From: Coriobacteriia bacterium
Lineage (GTDB): Bacteria > Actinomycetota > Coriobacteriia > Coriobacteriales > UBA8131
Direction: 5' to 3'
Assembly: GCA_009784425.1 (NCBI GenBank)
Contig: WRBR01000012.1
Coordinates: 1-32,487, forward strand
DNA length: 32,487 nucleotides
The stretch's first letter is position 1. Each line of letters begins with the position of its first letter. The position numbers and the translations under genes were made by a program. Below are positions 6,941 through 14,901 of this stretch, piece by piece. The notes below the pieces were generated by a model, which searched no databases, was not told the origin of the DNA, and saw only the letters and a program-made list of their open reading frames with translations.

Positions 6941-8916
6941 GCAGAATAGGAGTATTTCTGTGTCACTGCGGCACCAATATCGCGGCTACTGTTGACATGA
7001 CCCGCTTGGCTGAAGCAACCAAGGAGCTTCCCGGCGTTGTGTATGTTGAGGAGAACAAGTACATGTGCTCTGAGCCGGGGCAGCAGGCGGTAAAGCAAAG
7101 TATTATTGATCGTGGCATTGACCGCATAGTCATTGCCTCGTGCTCGCCGCGCATGCATGAGCTCACCTTTAGGAAGATGCTCACCGATACCTCGGTCAAT
7201 CCCTACATGCTTGAGATTGCCAACATCCGCGAGCAGTGCTCCTGGGTGCACAAAGACAAAGAGGCGGGCACCAAAAAGGCCATTGACCTCGTGCGCATGG
7301 CGGTGGCCAAGGTTGACCGCAACGCGCCGCTCTTCACAAGCGAGATTCCCATAACCAAACGCGCGCTGGTCATTGGCGGCGGCATTGCCGGCATTCAGGC
7401 GGCGCTTGACATTGCAGACGCGGGCTTTCCCGTGACTCTGGTTGAGAAGGAGCCTTCTATCGGCGGCAAGATGGTTATGCTTGATAAGACCTTTCCCACA
7501 ATGGACTGCTCGGCTTGTATCTGCGCTCCCAAGATGAATGATGTGGGCGCGCATCCCAACATTGAGATTATGAGTCTTTCTGAGGTTGAAGAGGTCACCG
7601 GCTACGTGGGCAACTTTACCGTGACCATTCGCCAGAAGGCCAAGTACATCGACTACGACCTTTGCACCGGCTGCGGGCTCTGCGAGCAAAAGTGCCCCTC
7701 CAAGGTAACCAGCGAATACGAGCGCGGGCTTGCCAAACGCAAGGCCGTGTACAAGCCCTTTGCTCAGGCGGTGCCGAGCAAGCCGATTATCGACGCAAAG
7801 AACTGCCGCAAGTTCACCGAGGATCGCTGCGGCGTGTGCGAAAAGCTCTGCACGGTTAACGCCATCAGGTTTGACGATGAGGACAAGCTCGTCACCTTGG
7901 AGTACGGCGCGGTGATCATTGCTACCGGCTACGAGCTCATCGACTGGACCTCGCTTTATGGCGAGTACGGCGCCGGGGCTTATCCTGACGTGATTGACGG
8001 CCTCACCTTTGAGCGCATTATCAATGCGTCTGGCCCCACCGAAGGGCACATCGTGCGCCCCTCCGACGGCAAGGAGCCCAAGACCGTTGTTATGATTAAA
8101 TGCGTGGGCTCGCGTGATCCGCACAAGGGCAAGGCGTATTGCTCACGCGCCTGCTGCATGTACGGCGCCAAGCACGCCCATCAGTTCCTCGATAAAATTG
8201 CCGACGGCGAGTGCTACGTCTTTTATATGGACGTGCGCGCTATGGGCAAGGGCTATGACGAGTTCTATATGAACACGCTGCAAGACGGCGCCACCTATAT
8301 TCGCGGGCGCGTTGCCAAGATTTATCCCGAGGGCGACAAGTACATCTGCATTGGTGAGGATACGATTTCGAGCAAGATAGTCACCGTCAGCGCCGATCTT
8401 GTGGTGCTGGATACCGCAATGGAACCCCAGGAGAGTGCCGACGCAATAGGCCGCCTCTTTGGAGTCTCGCGTGATTTAGACGGCTGGCTCACCGAGGCGC
8501 ACCCCAAGCTGCGTCCGGTTGAAACCAATACCGCCGGTGTGTACCTGGCCGGCACCGCCCAAGGCCCCAAGGACATCCCCGACTGCGTGGCGCAGGCCTC
8601 GGCAGCGGCAGCCAAGGTCATAGGCATGTTCTGCCTCAAGGCTCTTGAGTCCAACCCCATGATCAGTGTGGTTGACGAAATCAACTGCCGCGGCTGTGGC
8701 GACTGCGTTGATGTGTGTCCCTACAAGGCCATTGCCATGGAAACCGTGGAGCGGCGCGAGAACTCCGTGTGGGTCACCCGCGACATTGCCGTCATTAATT
8801 CGGGGCTTTGTCAGGGCTGCGGCGCCTGTACTGCTTCTTGTAAATCAAGCGCCCTGGACTTATTGGGCTTTACCAACGAACAGATTCTGCAGGAGGTTGA
8901 TGCCTTATGTCTCTAG
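6937..8916 (+). CDS. hdrA: Heterodisulfide reductase-like subunit A, FAD and multiple 4Fe-4S
   Basis: HdrA is the flavin subunit where electron bifurcation takes place. The FAD loop VIGGGIAGIQAALDIADAG begins at about 145, followed by EKEPSIGGKM. DCSACICAPKM (C191, C194, C196) supplies ligands for the extra HdrA cluster. A ferredoxin motif CTGCGLCEQKCP lies at 243-254. A C-terminal pair lies at about 585-645 (CRGCGDCVDVCP and CQGCGACTASC). At 659 aa it has the canonical length, with no insertion of a second HdrA or selenocysteine. GAGGAGGTG precedes the start. Its last 10 nt overlap flxD. Confidence 0.95.
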   Translation: MSRIGVFLCHCGTNIAATVDMTRLAEATKELPGVVYVEENKYMCSEPGQQAVKQSIIDRGIDRIVIASCSPRMHELTFRKMLTDTSVNPYMLEIANIREQCSWVHKDKEAGTKKAIDLVRMAVAKVDRNAPLFTSEIPITKRALVIGGGIAGIQAALDIADAGFPVTLVEKEPSIGGKMVMLDKTFPTMDCSACICAPKMNDVGAHPNIEIMSLSEVEEVTGYVGNFTVTIRQKAKYIDYDLCTGCGLCEQKCPSKVTSEYERGLAKRKAVYKPFAQAVPSKPIIDAKNCRKFTEDRCGVCEKLCTVNAIRFDDEDKLVTLEYGAVIIATGYELIDWTSLYGEYGAGAYPDVIDGLTFERIINASGPTEGHIVRPSDGKEPKTVVMIKCVGSRDPHKGKAYCSRACCMYGAKHAHQFLDKIADGECYVFYMDVRAMGKGYDEFYMNTLQDGATYIRGRVAKIYPEGDKYICIGEDTISSKIVTVSADLVVLDTAMEPQESADAIGRLFGVSRDLDGWLTEAHPKLRPVETNTAGVYLAGTAQGPKDIPDCVAQASAAAAKVIGMFCLKALESNPMISVVDEINCRGCGDCVDVCPYKAIAMETVERRENSVWVTRDIAVINSGLCQGCGACTASCKSSALDLLGFTNEQILQEVDALCL

Positions 8917-9389
8917 AACAAGCTGTAGAAGCTCCCCAGAAGACCGCGGCTGAAGCTGCCGAGGTGGCTGAGGACTGGCGACCTAAAATCCTCGCCTTTA
9001 CCTGCAACTGGTGCACCTACGCCGGCGCCGACCTGGCCGGGCTCAACCGCATGAACTACCCCGCAGACGTGAGGCTGCTCCGCCTCCCTTGCTCCGGCAG
9101 AGTCAACCCGCAGTTTGTGTTGCACGCCTTTCAAAAGGGCTGCGACGGCGTGCTGGTCTGCGGTTGTCATCCGGGCGATTGTCACTACTCCACCGGCAAC
9201 TACTTTACCCGCAGACGCATGCTGCTCTACCGCCGCTATCTGGAGTACCTCGGCATTGAGCCCGAGCGCTTTCAGATTCGTTGGATATCGGGCTCTGAGG
9301 CGGGCAAGTTCCGCGACACCGTGGTGGATGCCTGTGAGGCGGTTGCAAAACTCGGGCCTAACACCAAGTACCGAGAGGAGGGACGCTGA
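8907..9389 (+). CDS. flxD: MvhD/FlxD-type [2Fe-2S] adaptor subunit
   Basis: The 160-aa MvhD-family protein transfers electrons from a dehydrogenase module to HdrA. CNWCTYAGADLAG begins at about residue 33, then LPCSGRVNP, CGCHPGDCHYSTGN and MLLYRRYLEYLGIEPERFQIRWIS follow, all in the family order. The first 25 residues are an Ala/Glu-rich extension. The ATG overlaps the end of hdrA, with AGGAGG 10 nt upstream, and the stop overlaps the next start as TGATG. No [NiFe] hydrogenase genes follow. The partner is the flxCBA module, which favours FlxD over MvhD as the name. Confidence 0.9.
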   Translation: MSLEQAVEAPQKTAAEAAEVAEDWRPKILAFTCNWCTYAGADLAGLNRMNYPADVRLLRLPCSGRVNPQFVLHAFQKGCDGVLVCGCHPGDCHYSTGNYFTRRRMLLYRRYLEYLGIEPERFQIRWISGSEAGKFRDTVVDACEAVAKLGPNTKYREEGR

Positions 9390-10258
9390 TGTCTAATACA
9401 CTGGCAAGCGTACAAGAGACCTTGCGCCAGCGCGCGCGTACGCTCCTCGAAGACGGAACCATCACCTATTTAATTGGGTGGGAGGCTGGTCGCTTTGAAG
9501 GGCAGACCACTCCTTTGATTTTGCGCAAGGCAGCTGACGTTGATCGGCTCATCTATAACGAGTTTTGCGTGCATATTCTCGCCAAGTACCCCCTGTCTGA
9601 CAAAAACATCGAGGGCACGATTGGCGTAGTGGTGCGCGGCTGCGACTCACGCGGCATCAATCTGGCGCTTAAAGACGGGCAGATAAAGCGCGACAAGCTC
9701 TATCTCATTGGCATTCCCTGCGAGGGCATGAAGGACGCCCGCACTGGCCAAGAGCTCAAGAAGTGCCTTCAGTGCACCCACCGCAACCCCGTGGTGTATG
9801 ACGAGCTCATTGGTGACGCGGTAGAAGACGGCGCCAAGGTTGACCGCTTTGCAGAAGTGGCCCAGCTTGAATCCCTGAGTGTGGATGAGCGTTATGACTA
9901 CTGGGCGGCGATTTTTTCCCGCTGCATACGCTGCAAGGCCTGCCGAGATACCTGCCCCAGCTGCACCTGCCGCGAGTGCTTTACCGATCAAGCAGCCATG
10001 GGCTGGCAGGGCAAGGAAACCTCGCTTGCCGAGAACCAGAATTACGGCATCACCCGCATGTTCCACATAGGCGAGCGTTGCATTGAATGCGGCGAATGCG
10101 AGCGGGTCTGCCCCGTGCGGCTGCCCCTTATGCAGCTTAACCGCAAGATCATCAAGGATGCCTACGAGCTCTTTGGCGAGTTCTACGCAGGCATTGATGA
10201 CTGCACGCCTCATCCCCTTGACCACTATCTCCTCGACGACGTCGAAGAATTCATGTAG
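9389..10258 (+). CDS. flxC: FlxC-like iron-sulfur subunit
   Basis: The 289-aa protein has an N-terminal region resembling the F420-hydrogenase/dehydrogenase beta-subunit fold (VVVRGCDSRGINLALKDGQI, then LYLIGIPCEGMKD). The C-terminal half has two clusters, CIRCKACRDTCPSCTCRECF and CIECGECERVCPV. In Desulfovibrio-type flxABCD-hdrABC operons, subunits of this kind pass electrons between the NADH-oxidising FlxA and FlxD. GAGAGGAGGGA precedes the ATG. The FlxC name rests on domain content and gene position, not on a search. Confidence 0.82.
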   Translation: MSNTLASVQETLRQRARTLLEDGTITYLIGWEAGRFEGQTTPLILRKAADVDRLIYNEFCVHILAKYPLSDKNIEGTIGVVVRGCDSRGINLALKDGQIKRDKLYLIGIPCEGMKDARTGQELKKCLQCTHRNPVVYDELIGDAVEDGAKVDRFAEVAQLESLSVDERYDYWAAIFSRCIRCKACRDTCPSCTCRECFTDQAAMGWQGKETSLAENQNYGITRMFHIGERCIECGECERVCPVRLPLMQLNRKIIKDAYELFGEFYAGIDDCTPHPLDHYLLDDVEEFM

Positions 10259-10266
10259 GAGGTGAT
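10257..10266 (+). promoter_or_regulatory. Strong Shine-Dalgarno fixing the flxB start
   Basis: AGGAGGTGAT is a near-perfect anti-16S match ending 4 nt before the ATG at 10271. A possible GTG at 10262 lies inside it and can be excluded as the start. Confidence 0.85.
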
Positions 10267-10270
10267 ATCC

Positions 10271-11296
10271 ATGATACTGAAGAAAGAAAAGCTGGGCTCC
10301 CTCCTCGATATGCTCGCCGGCACGGCCACGGTGTTGGTTCCCACGGCCTTTAATGCCGAGGGTGGCAGCGAAGGTGGCGAAAAGGCAACCGGTTTCTTGC
10401 CCTATCAAGCGGGCAGCGCGGTAGACTTGGGCACGGTAAAAACCACTCGTTCTCCCAAGGATGCCCTGTTGCCGCAAACCGAGACGCTCTACTCCTATGA
10501 GCAGCGCGGCGAGGATGTCACCCTTACCGAGACGGTCAACAACACCAACCAGATACTCTTTGGCGTGCGCTCTTGTGACGCATACAGCATTGCGTGCCTG
10601 GACGAGGTGTTCTTGACCCGCACCTTTGTTGACACCTTGTATTATGAGCGCCGCCTGGGCACCCTCATTGTGGGGCTTGGCTGCACCGCTACCGAGCGCT
10701 CGTGTTTTTGCACCTCGTTTGAGCTTGACCCTGCCGTTGCACCCGGCGTTGATATTCAGCTCACTGACGCCGGCGACGGTTATTTTGCGGAGGCCCTCAC
10801 CACTAAAGGCACCGAGGCACTTGATGCCTGGAAGCCCTTCTTAACTGAAGGCACAAAGCCCACGCCCGCAGAACTTGAGTTTACCTTTAAGCTCGATACC
10901 GCAAAGCTCGGCGAGCAGCTTAAAACGATGTTTGAAGACCCCTACTGGCAAGACCTCTCCATGAAATGCCTGGGCTGCGGCACCTGTGCCTTTGTCTGCC
11001 CCTCTTGTTATTGCTTTGACATGAGTCAAAACAACAAGGGCAGCGAGGGGTATCGCTTTAGAACCTGGGACAGCTGCACCTTTGTTGATTATTCAATGAT
11101 GGCAGGTTTTCATAATCCCCGGCCCACCAAGATGAAGCGCCTGCGTAACCGCTTTATGCACAAGCTCTGTTTTTATCAGGAGCGCTACGGTAATTCGCTC
11201 TGCTGCGGCTGCGGCAGATGCATAGAGCTCTGCCCGGTGGGCATTGATATCAGCAGAGTTATTGAGGATGTTGAGAGGGTGGTGGCTCATGATTGA
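10271..11296 (+). CDS. flxB: FlxB-like iron-sulfur subunit (sulfhydrogenase beta type)
   Basis: The 341-aa protein resembles the beta subunits of sulfhydrogenases and asr-type enzymes. FGVRSCDAYSIACLDEVF, YYERR and GLGCTATERSCFCTSF lie in the N-terminal part. Two ferredoxin motifs follow, CLGCGTCAFVCPSCYCFD and CCGCGRCIELCPVGID. Between them is RTWDSCTFVDYSMMAG. It would relay electrons from FlxA towards FlxC/FlxD. The start was set by the strong Shine-Dalgarno site just upstream. It overlaps flxA by 8 nt. Confidence 0.85.
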   Translation: MILKKEKLGSLLDMLAGTATVLVPTAFNAEGGSEGGEKATGFLPYQAGSAVDLGTVKTTRSPKDALLPQTETLYSYEQRGEDVTLTETVNNTNQILFGVRSCDAYSIACLDEVFLTRTFVDTLYYERRLGTLIVGLGCTATERSCFCTSFELDPAVAPGVDIQLTDAGDGYFAEALTTKGTEALDAWKPFLTEGTKPTPAELEFTFKLDTAKLGEQLKTMFEDPYWQDLSMKCLGCGTCAFVCPSCYCFDMSQNNKGSEGYRFRTWDSCTFVDYSMMAGFHNPRPTKMKRLRNRFMHKLCFYQERYGNSLCCGCGRCIELCPVGIDISRVIEDVERVVAHD

Positions 11297-12134
11297 GATT
11301 GGTCACGATTGCACCTGCGAGGGTAACCCGCTGGTTCCTCAGGTGTGCAAGGTCATTGAGATTACCACTGAAACCTCCGACGTAAGTTCATTTAAGGTTC
11401 AGACCCTTGACGGCGGCCTGCCTTTTGAGTTTGTGCCCGGCCAGCTTGGCATGTTTGGCATTGCGCCTCATGGCGAGTGCATGTTCTGTGTTTCAATGGG
11501 CGGTCCTGACTGGCTTGAGTTTACCGTTAAACGGGTTGGCACCGTAACCAAGCGTATCCATCAGCTGCACGTTGGCCAGCAGGTTATTGTACGCGGCCCC
11601 TATGGCAACCACTGGCCCACTGAGCAGTGCAAGGGTCGCGACATGCTCTTTATAGCAGGCGGCATTGGGCTTCCCCCGGTGCGCACCTTTTTGCTGCACT
11701 GCCTCGCTAATCGCGCTGATTATGGGCGGATTGACCTGGTATACAGCGCCTCAACCAAGCACGACCTGGTATTTAAGGAGCAGCTGTTTGAGCTTTGGCC
11801 CAACGAGCCCAACACCCACGTGCACATCAGCGTGTACAAAGACTGCGACGGCAACACCTGCACCATCTCGTTTACGGCACCCTTTTTGGAGGACCTGGGA
11901 CTGGATGTCTCCAACACCACGGCAGTACTCTGCGGCGGACCAAGCCTCTATCGCACCTGCTCAAAGGCACTCGCCAACATGGGCATTGCCGACGAGAACA
12001 TCCTCACCACCCTTGAGATGCGCATGAAATGCGGCATAGGCAAGTGCGGCCGCTGCAACGTAGGCGAAAAATACATCTGCCTGGACGGCCCGGTATTCAC
12101 ACAAGCCGAAGTCAACGCAATGTTGAAGGATTAG
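11289..12134 (+). CDS. flxA: FlxA-like FAD/NAD(P)H-binding, 2Fe-2S subunit
   Basis: The 281-aa ferredoxin-NADP reductase-fold subunit is of the sulfhydrogenase-gamma/PyrK type. FEFVPGQLGMFG and the following strand form the FAD domain. FIAGGIGLPPVRTFLLHC and AVLCGGPSLYRTCSKAL form the NAD(P)H domain. The C-terminus CGIGKCGRCNVGEKYICLDGP binds a [2Fe-2S] cluster. It would be the NADH entry point of the complex. The ATG at 11289 is preferred over 11244 because the GAGAGGGTGG site sits just before it and the resulting N-terminus fits the family. A palindromic element begins 11 nt after the stop. Confidence 0.88.
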   Translation: MIEIGHDCTCEGNPLVPQVCKVIEITTETSDVSSFKVQTLDGGLPFEFVPGQLGMFGIAPHGECMFCVSMGGPDWLEFTVKRVGTVTKRIHQLHVGQQVIVRGPYGNHWPTEQCKGRDMLFIAGGIGLPPVRTFLLHCLANRADYGRIDLVYSASTKHDLVFKEQLFELWPNEPNTHVHISVYKDCDGNTCTISFTAPFLEDLGLDVSNTTAVLCGGPSLYRTCSKALANMGIADENILTTLEMRMKCGIGKCGRCNVGEKYICLDGPVFTQAEVNAMLKD

Positions 12135-12144
12135 AACGCGTCAC

Positions 12145-12270
12145 GAGGGACGGGGTTGGAACAGGGGGACGGGGTTGGTGTTCCAATTTGACCTTGGTCA
12201 AATTGGAACACCAACCCCGTCCCCCTGTTCCAACCCCGTCCCCCTGTTCCAACCCCGTCCCTCTGTCCCA
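12145..12270. repeat. Palindromic GGGACGGGG element, copy 4 (between convergent genes)
   Basis: A perfect palindrome runs from 12147 to 12242, centred on CCAATTTGACC/GGTCAAATTGG with a TT centre. The right side carries one additional CCCCGTCCC module (to 12270), so the arms have two and three cores. Edge modules are GGAAC. It fills the gap between flxA and the monooxygenase-fold gene and could act as a bidirectional terminator or mRNA-stabilising hairpin. Confidence 0.95.
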
Positions 12271-12274
12271 AAAA

Positions 12275-12562
12275 CTAAATCTGTACGGTATACGCAGAAA
12301 TCTCGATGTCTCCGGTTGCCAGGCCGGCGAGCTGGGGAACCAGTCTGCCAAAGTGCTCGCTCTTGCCGTGCACATCAAGGGACTCTTGAGTTTCCCAAGT
12401 CTCGATTATCGCAAAGGTGTCGGCGCTTTCAGTGTGCTGGCAAAAATTGTAGTTGACGCAACCATCTTCCAACACCGTTGCAGCAATAAGCTCTTCAAGT
12501 ATCGGCATTGCACTTTCTAACGCCTCTGGGGATAAAGTCATCTTAGCTACTACTTTAATCAT
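12275..12562 (-). CDS. Antibiotic biosynthesis monooxygenase (ABM)-fold protein
   Basis: The 95-aa dimeric alpha/beta-barrel-type protein is of the ABM/YgiN family. It starts with IKVVAKMTL, then EDGCVNYNFCQHTESADTFAIIETWETQESLDVH and a conserved-looking H-x-x-S-x-H-F stretch (HGKSEHFGRL). Related proteins act on quinols or other small aromatic compounds or degrade haem, and the substrate here cannot be inferred. GAGAGGA lies 7 nt before the ATG. Its stop comes 5 nt after the copy 4 palindrome. Confidence 0.8.
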   Translation of the reverse strand: MIKVVAKMTLSPEALESAMPILEELIAATVLEDGCVNYNFCQHTESADTFAIIETWETQESLDVHGKSEHFGRLVPQLAGLATGDIEISAYTVQI

Positions 12563-12628
12563 GCTTGCATCCTCTCAATTCGCGGATTTTCTGTTCTCAT
12601 CATAACAAAGGGGGTGGCCACTTAGTTG

Positions 12629-13963
12629 CTAAGAAAGCCCAAGGGTCACAAAGAAGATGTAGACGTAAACAGACGCAATGGCGAGAGTAATCAAAGTCAC
12701 CGGAACACTGATCTTGAGAAAGCTGATAAAGGAGATAGGCGTGCCTTCGCGGGCAGCAATCTGGGCAACTATCAGGTTTGCCGAAGAGGCAATCAGGGTT
12801 CCGTTGCCTCCCAAGCAGGCGCCCAGGGCCAAAGCCCACCAGAGCGTTTTAGAGTCTACGTAGCTGAGGTCAAGCTGAATAATCATATCCTGAACCATGG
12901 GGATCATGGTGGCTACCAGGGGGATGTTGTCAACAAAGCCCGAGGCGATTCCCGCTCCCCAAAGTAATATCATAGCCGTGAGCCCCACGTCGCCCCCGGT
13001 TGCTTCGAGCATCCAGGTTGCCAGTTGCGGAATAATCCCCACGTCTACCAAGCCTCCTACCAGCACAAAGAGACCCGCAAAGAAAAAGATCGTAATCCAC
13101 TCAACTCCATGAAATACCTCTTCGGTGCCTATGTCTTTTGCGCTCAGCAACATGAGCAAAGCAGCCCCAAACAGGGCGATGGTGGCGGGCTCTATGTGCA
13201 GGTATTGATGGGTGAAAAAGCCTAGCAGGGTCAAGGCAAATACAAAAATTGACTTCTTGGCCAACTTGGAGTCCCTAATGGCATCCCGCGCTACGATTTC
13301 CATGAGCCGGGCTTGGTCTTCTTTTTCGATGTACAGACTCTTGGCAAAATAGCGCTTTGCGATGAATATCGTCAGCACCATCAATATAACGATAATTGGG
13401 GTGAGATGAATGAGAAAGTCATTAAACGAAATGCCCGCGGCGGTGCCAATCATGATGTTTGGCGGGTCTCCTACCAGGGTGGCTGCGCCACCGATATTGC
13501 AAATGAGTATCTGAGTGATAAGGTAAGGAATGGGCGATACGTTCATCGTTCTTGCGATAGCTATGGTAATAGGAGCAATGAGCAACACCATGGTGACATT
13601 GTCGATAAAGGCCGAGCCCACAGCGGTGAGCACCGCCAGCCTCACCAGTATCTTAAACGGGTCGCCCTTGGCGCTTTGCGCGGCCTTAATGGCAGCGTAC
13701 TGGATGATGCCGCTTTTTGTGGCTATGGCCACCAGTATCATCATTCCCAGCAGGAGGAAGATTGTTGCCCAATGTATATGCTGGGTATAAGCAACGTGCA
13801 GATCAACAATGCCCAGCATTACCAGGAGCACGGCTCCACAGATTGCAACTATCGCCCTGTTGATTTTCTCGGAGATGATGAATGCATAGCAGGTAACAAA
13901 GATGGCCCCGGCAATAACCACCGGCAACCAGTCAATACTATACAAAAACTCACCTATCAGCAT
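12629..13963 (-). CDS. ArsB/NhaD-type (IT superfamily) permease
   Basis: The 444-aa protein has about 11-12 hydrophobic helices. It has the duplicated half-repeat of the ion transporter superfamily. AFIDNVTMVLLIAPITIAIA and ASGFVDNIPLVATMIPMV are the paired re-entrant segments, followed by GGAATLVGDPPNIMIGTAAGI and LGGNGTLIASSANLIVAQIA. These are shared by ArsB, NhaD and the P-protein group. Transported ion could be sodium, arsenite or a dicarboxylate, and sequence alone does not decide. It lies 79 nt downstream of the PII-like gene on the same strand, suggesting PII-type control of transport. Confidence 0.85.
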   Translation of the reverse strand: MLIGEFLYSIDWLPVVIAGAIFVTCYAFIISEKINRAIVAICGAVLLVMLGIVDLHVAYTQHIHWATIFLLLGMMILVAIATKSGIIQYAAIKAAQSAKGDPFKILVRLAVLTAVGSAFIDNVTMVLLIAPITIAIARTMNVSPIPYLITQILICNIGGAATLVGDPPNIMIGTAAGISFNDFLIHLTPIIVILMVLTIFIAKRYFAKSLYIEKEDQARLMEIVARDAIRDSKLAKKSIFVFALTLLGFFTHQYLHIEPATIALFGAALLMLLSAKDIGTEEVFHGVEWITIFFFAGLFVLVGGLVDVGIIPQLATWMLEATGGDVGLTAMILLWGAGIASGFVDNIPLVATMIPMVQDMIIQLDLSYVDSKTLWWALALGACLGGNGTLIASSANLIVAQIAAREGTPISFISFLKISVPVTLITLAIASVYVYIFFVTLGLS

Positions 13964-14042
13964 AATCCCTGACCATCACAACGCTCACCCAAAACTCCTC
14001 GGCTTTCCAAGCTTTCACTGGGTGCTTAGCAAACATCTATGT

Positions 14043-14387
14043 TTATCGATCAGACTCCTCTAAGTCTGTATCAGTTTTTCCAACTGAATTAATCCCTATT
14101 ACTTGATCAACGGCAAGCATGAAGGCCAAGCCCTTATGCGGGCTCTCCAGCTCCATTTTGCTGGAGATAGCACTCAGCACCTTTTGGGCTTTAAAGTCCT
14201 CGATAATCGTTAGGACGATATCCTTCTCCGGATCTACCTTGATTCCCAACAAGAGCTGAACCGCGGCTCCGTGACCAAAGAGGATAGTTGAACCCCTTGC
14301 CCCAGCATCGTGGGCAATGTCTACAACTTTGTTTCCCTTGCCCTTAGTGACGATAGTGACTATGAGCTTATAGTTGGCAGTCTCCAT
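14043..14387 (-). CDS. PII-like signalling protein
   Basis: The 114-aa protein resembles GlnB-fold regulators. It begins YKLIVTIVTKGKGNKVVDIAHDAGARGSTILFGHG, where the T-loop region would lie, followed by DIVLTIIEDFKAQKVLSAI and GLAFMLAVDQVIGI. The canonical uridylylated tyrosine motif of GlnB is not present. It therefore belongs to the divergent PII-like proteins often paired with membrane transporters. GGGAG precedes the ATG. It is probably co-transcribed with the downstream permease. Its ligand is unknown. Confidence 0.78.
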   Translation of the reverse strand: METANYKLIVTIVTKGKGNKVVDIAHDAGARGSTILFGHGAAVQLLLGIKVDPEKDIVLTIIEDFKAQKVLSAISSKMELESPHKGLAFMLAVDQVIGINSVGKTDTDLEESDR

Positions 14388-14455
14388 GGCTTTTCTCCCA
14401 GCTGTGAGTATTACGCCTATAATCTTATCTCTGAGATGAAACCATGATAACAGAA

Positions 14456-14475
14456 AGAGCTCGCAAAGAAGCTCT
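14456..14475 (-). terminator. Possible terminator of veg
   Basis: AGAGCT (14456-14461) pairs with AGCTCT (14470-14475), followed on the minus strand by a T-rich tract (TTTCTGTT). The stem is short, so confidence is moderate. Confidence 0.45.
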
Positions 14476-14509
14476 CTTGTTGCGCACTCTATTTAGTTGA
14501 GCTGTTGGA

Positions 14510-14806
14510 TTACAGCTGGGGAATCTGTGAGAGAGCGGGAAAGAGCAGCTCTTCGCTCTCGGCATGGCTGAGCTCAACGGTGCCGGTTAGTACGTCAACG
14601 TACTGATAGGATTGACGGCGGACATTGCCTCGCCTGAGCTCAAGCTCCATGATAAAGAGCTGCGGATGTGCCTGGGTGATTACACCCTCACACTCCATAA
14701 TTCGGGATCGTCCCATATTTGCTCGGATTTTGAGTCTTTCACCGGATAATACTGTCAGCTTTTCTCGTATTACATGGACAAGCTGCCCCTGTTGTACCAA
14801 ATCCAT
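14510..14806 (-). CDS. veg: Veg-family protein
   Basis: The 98-aa protein has the Veg core. It contains VIREKLTVLSGERLKIRANMGRSRIMECEGVI, an FIMELELRRG strand, and SYQYVDVLTGTVELSH, closely matching the order of Bacillus subtilis Veg (RLTLKANGGRRK..., SYSYADILTETVEL). In B. subtilis Veg stimulates biofilm formation by countering SinR. No SinR is seen here, so the role is open. AGGA precedes the ATG at about 9 nt. A terminator-like hairpin separates it from the PII-like gene. Confidence 0.8.
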   Translation of the reverse strand: MDLVQQGQLVHVIREKLTVLSGERLKIRANMGRSRIMECEGVITQAHPQLFIMELELRRGNVRRQSYQYVDVLTGTVELSHAESEELLFPALSQIPQL

Positions 14807-14901
14807 CTATATAGTCCTGACTTTCCTTAGAATATTTCGCACGACGCAGGGCGTTATTCTATCATGCCTGGCAATACCCTTAATCAACAATAGGGCAACG
14901 C

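Noticed and set aside
6853-8124. 423-aa open frame antisense to hdrA
   Set aside because: It mirrors codon structure of an intact, motif-complete hdrA and encodes no recognisable domain.
9647-10477. 276-aa open frame antisense to flxC/flxB
   Set aside because: Shadow of conserved iron-sulfur genes with no ribosome-binding site or domain.
9389-12134. Sulfhydrogenase or MvhAG hydrogenase operon
   Set aside because: No large or small [NiFe] subunit genes are present; the next gene is unrelated and convergent.
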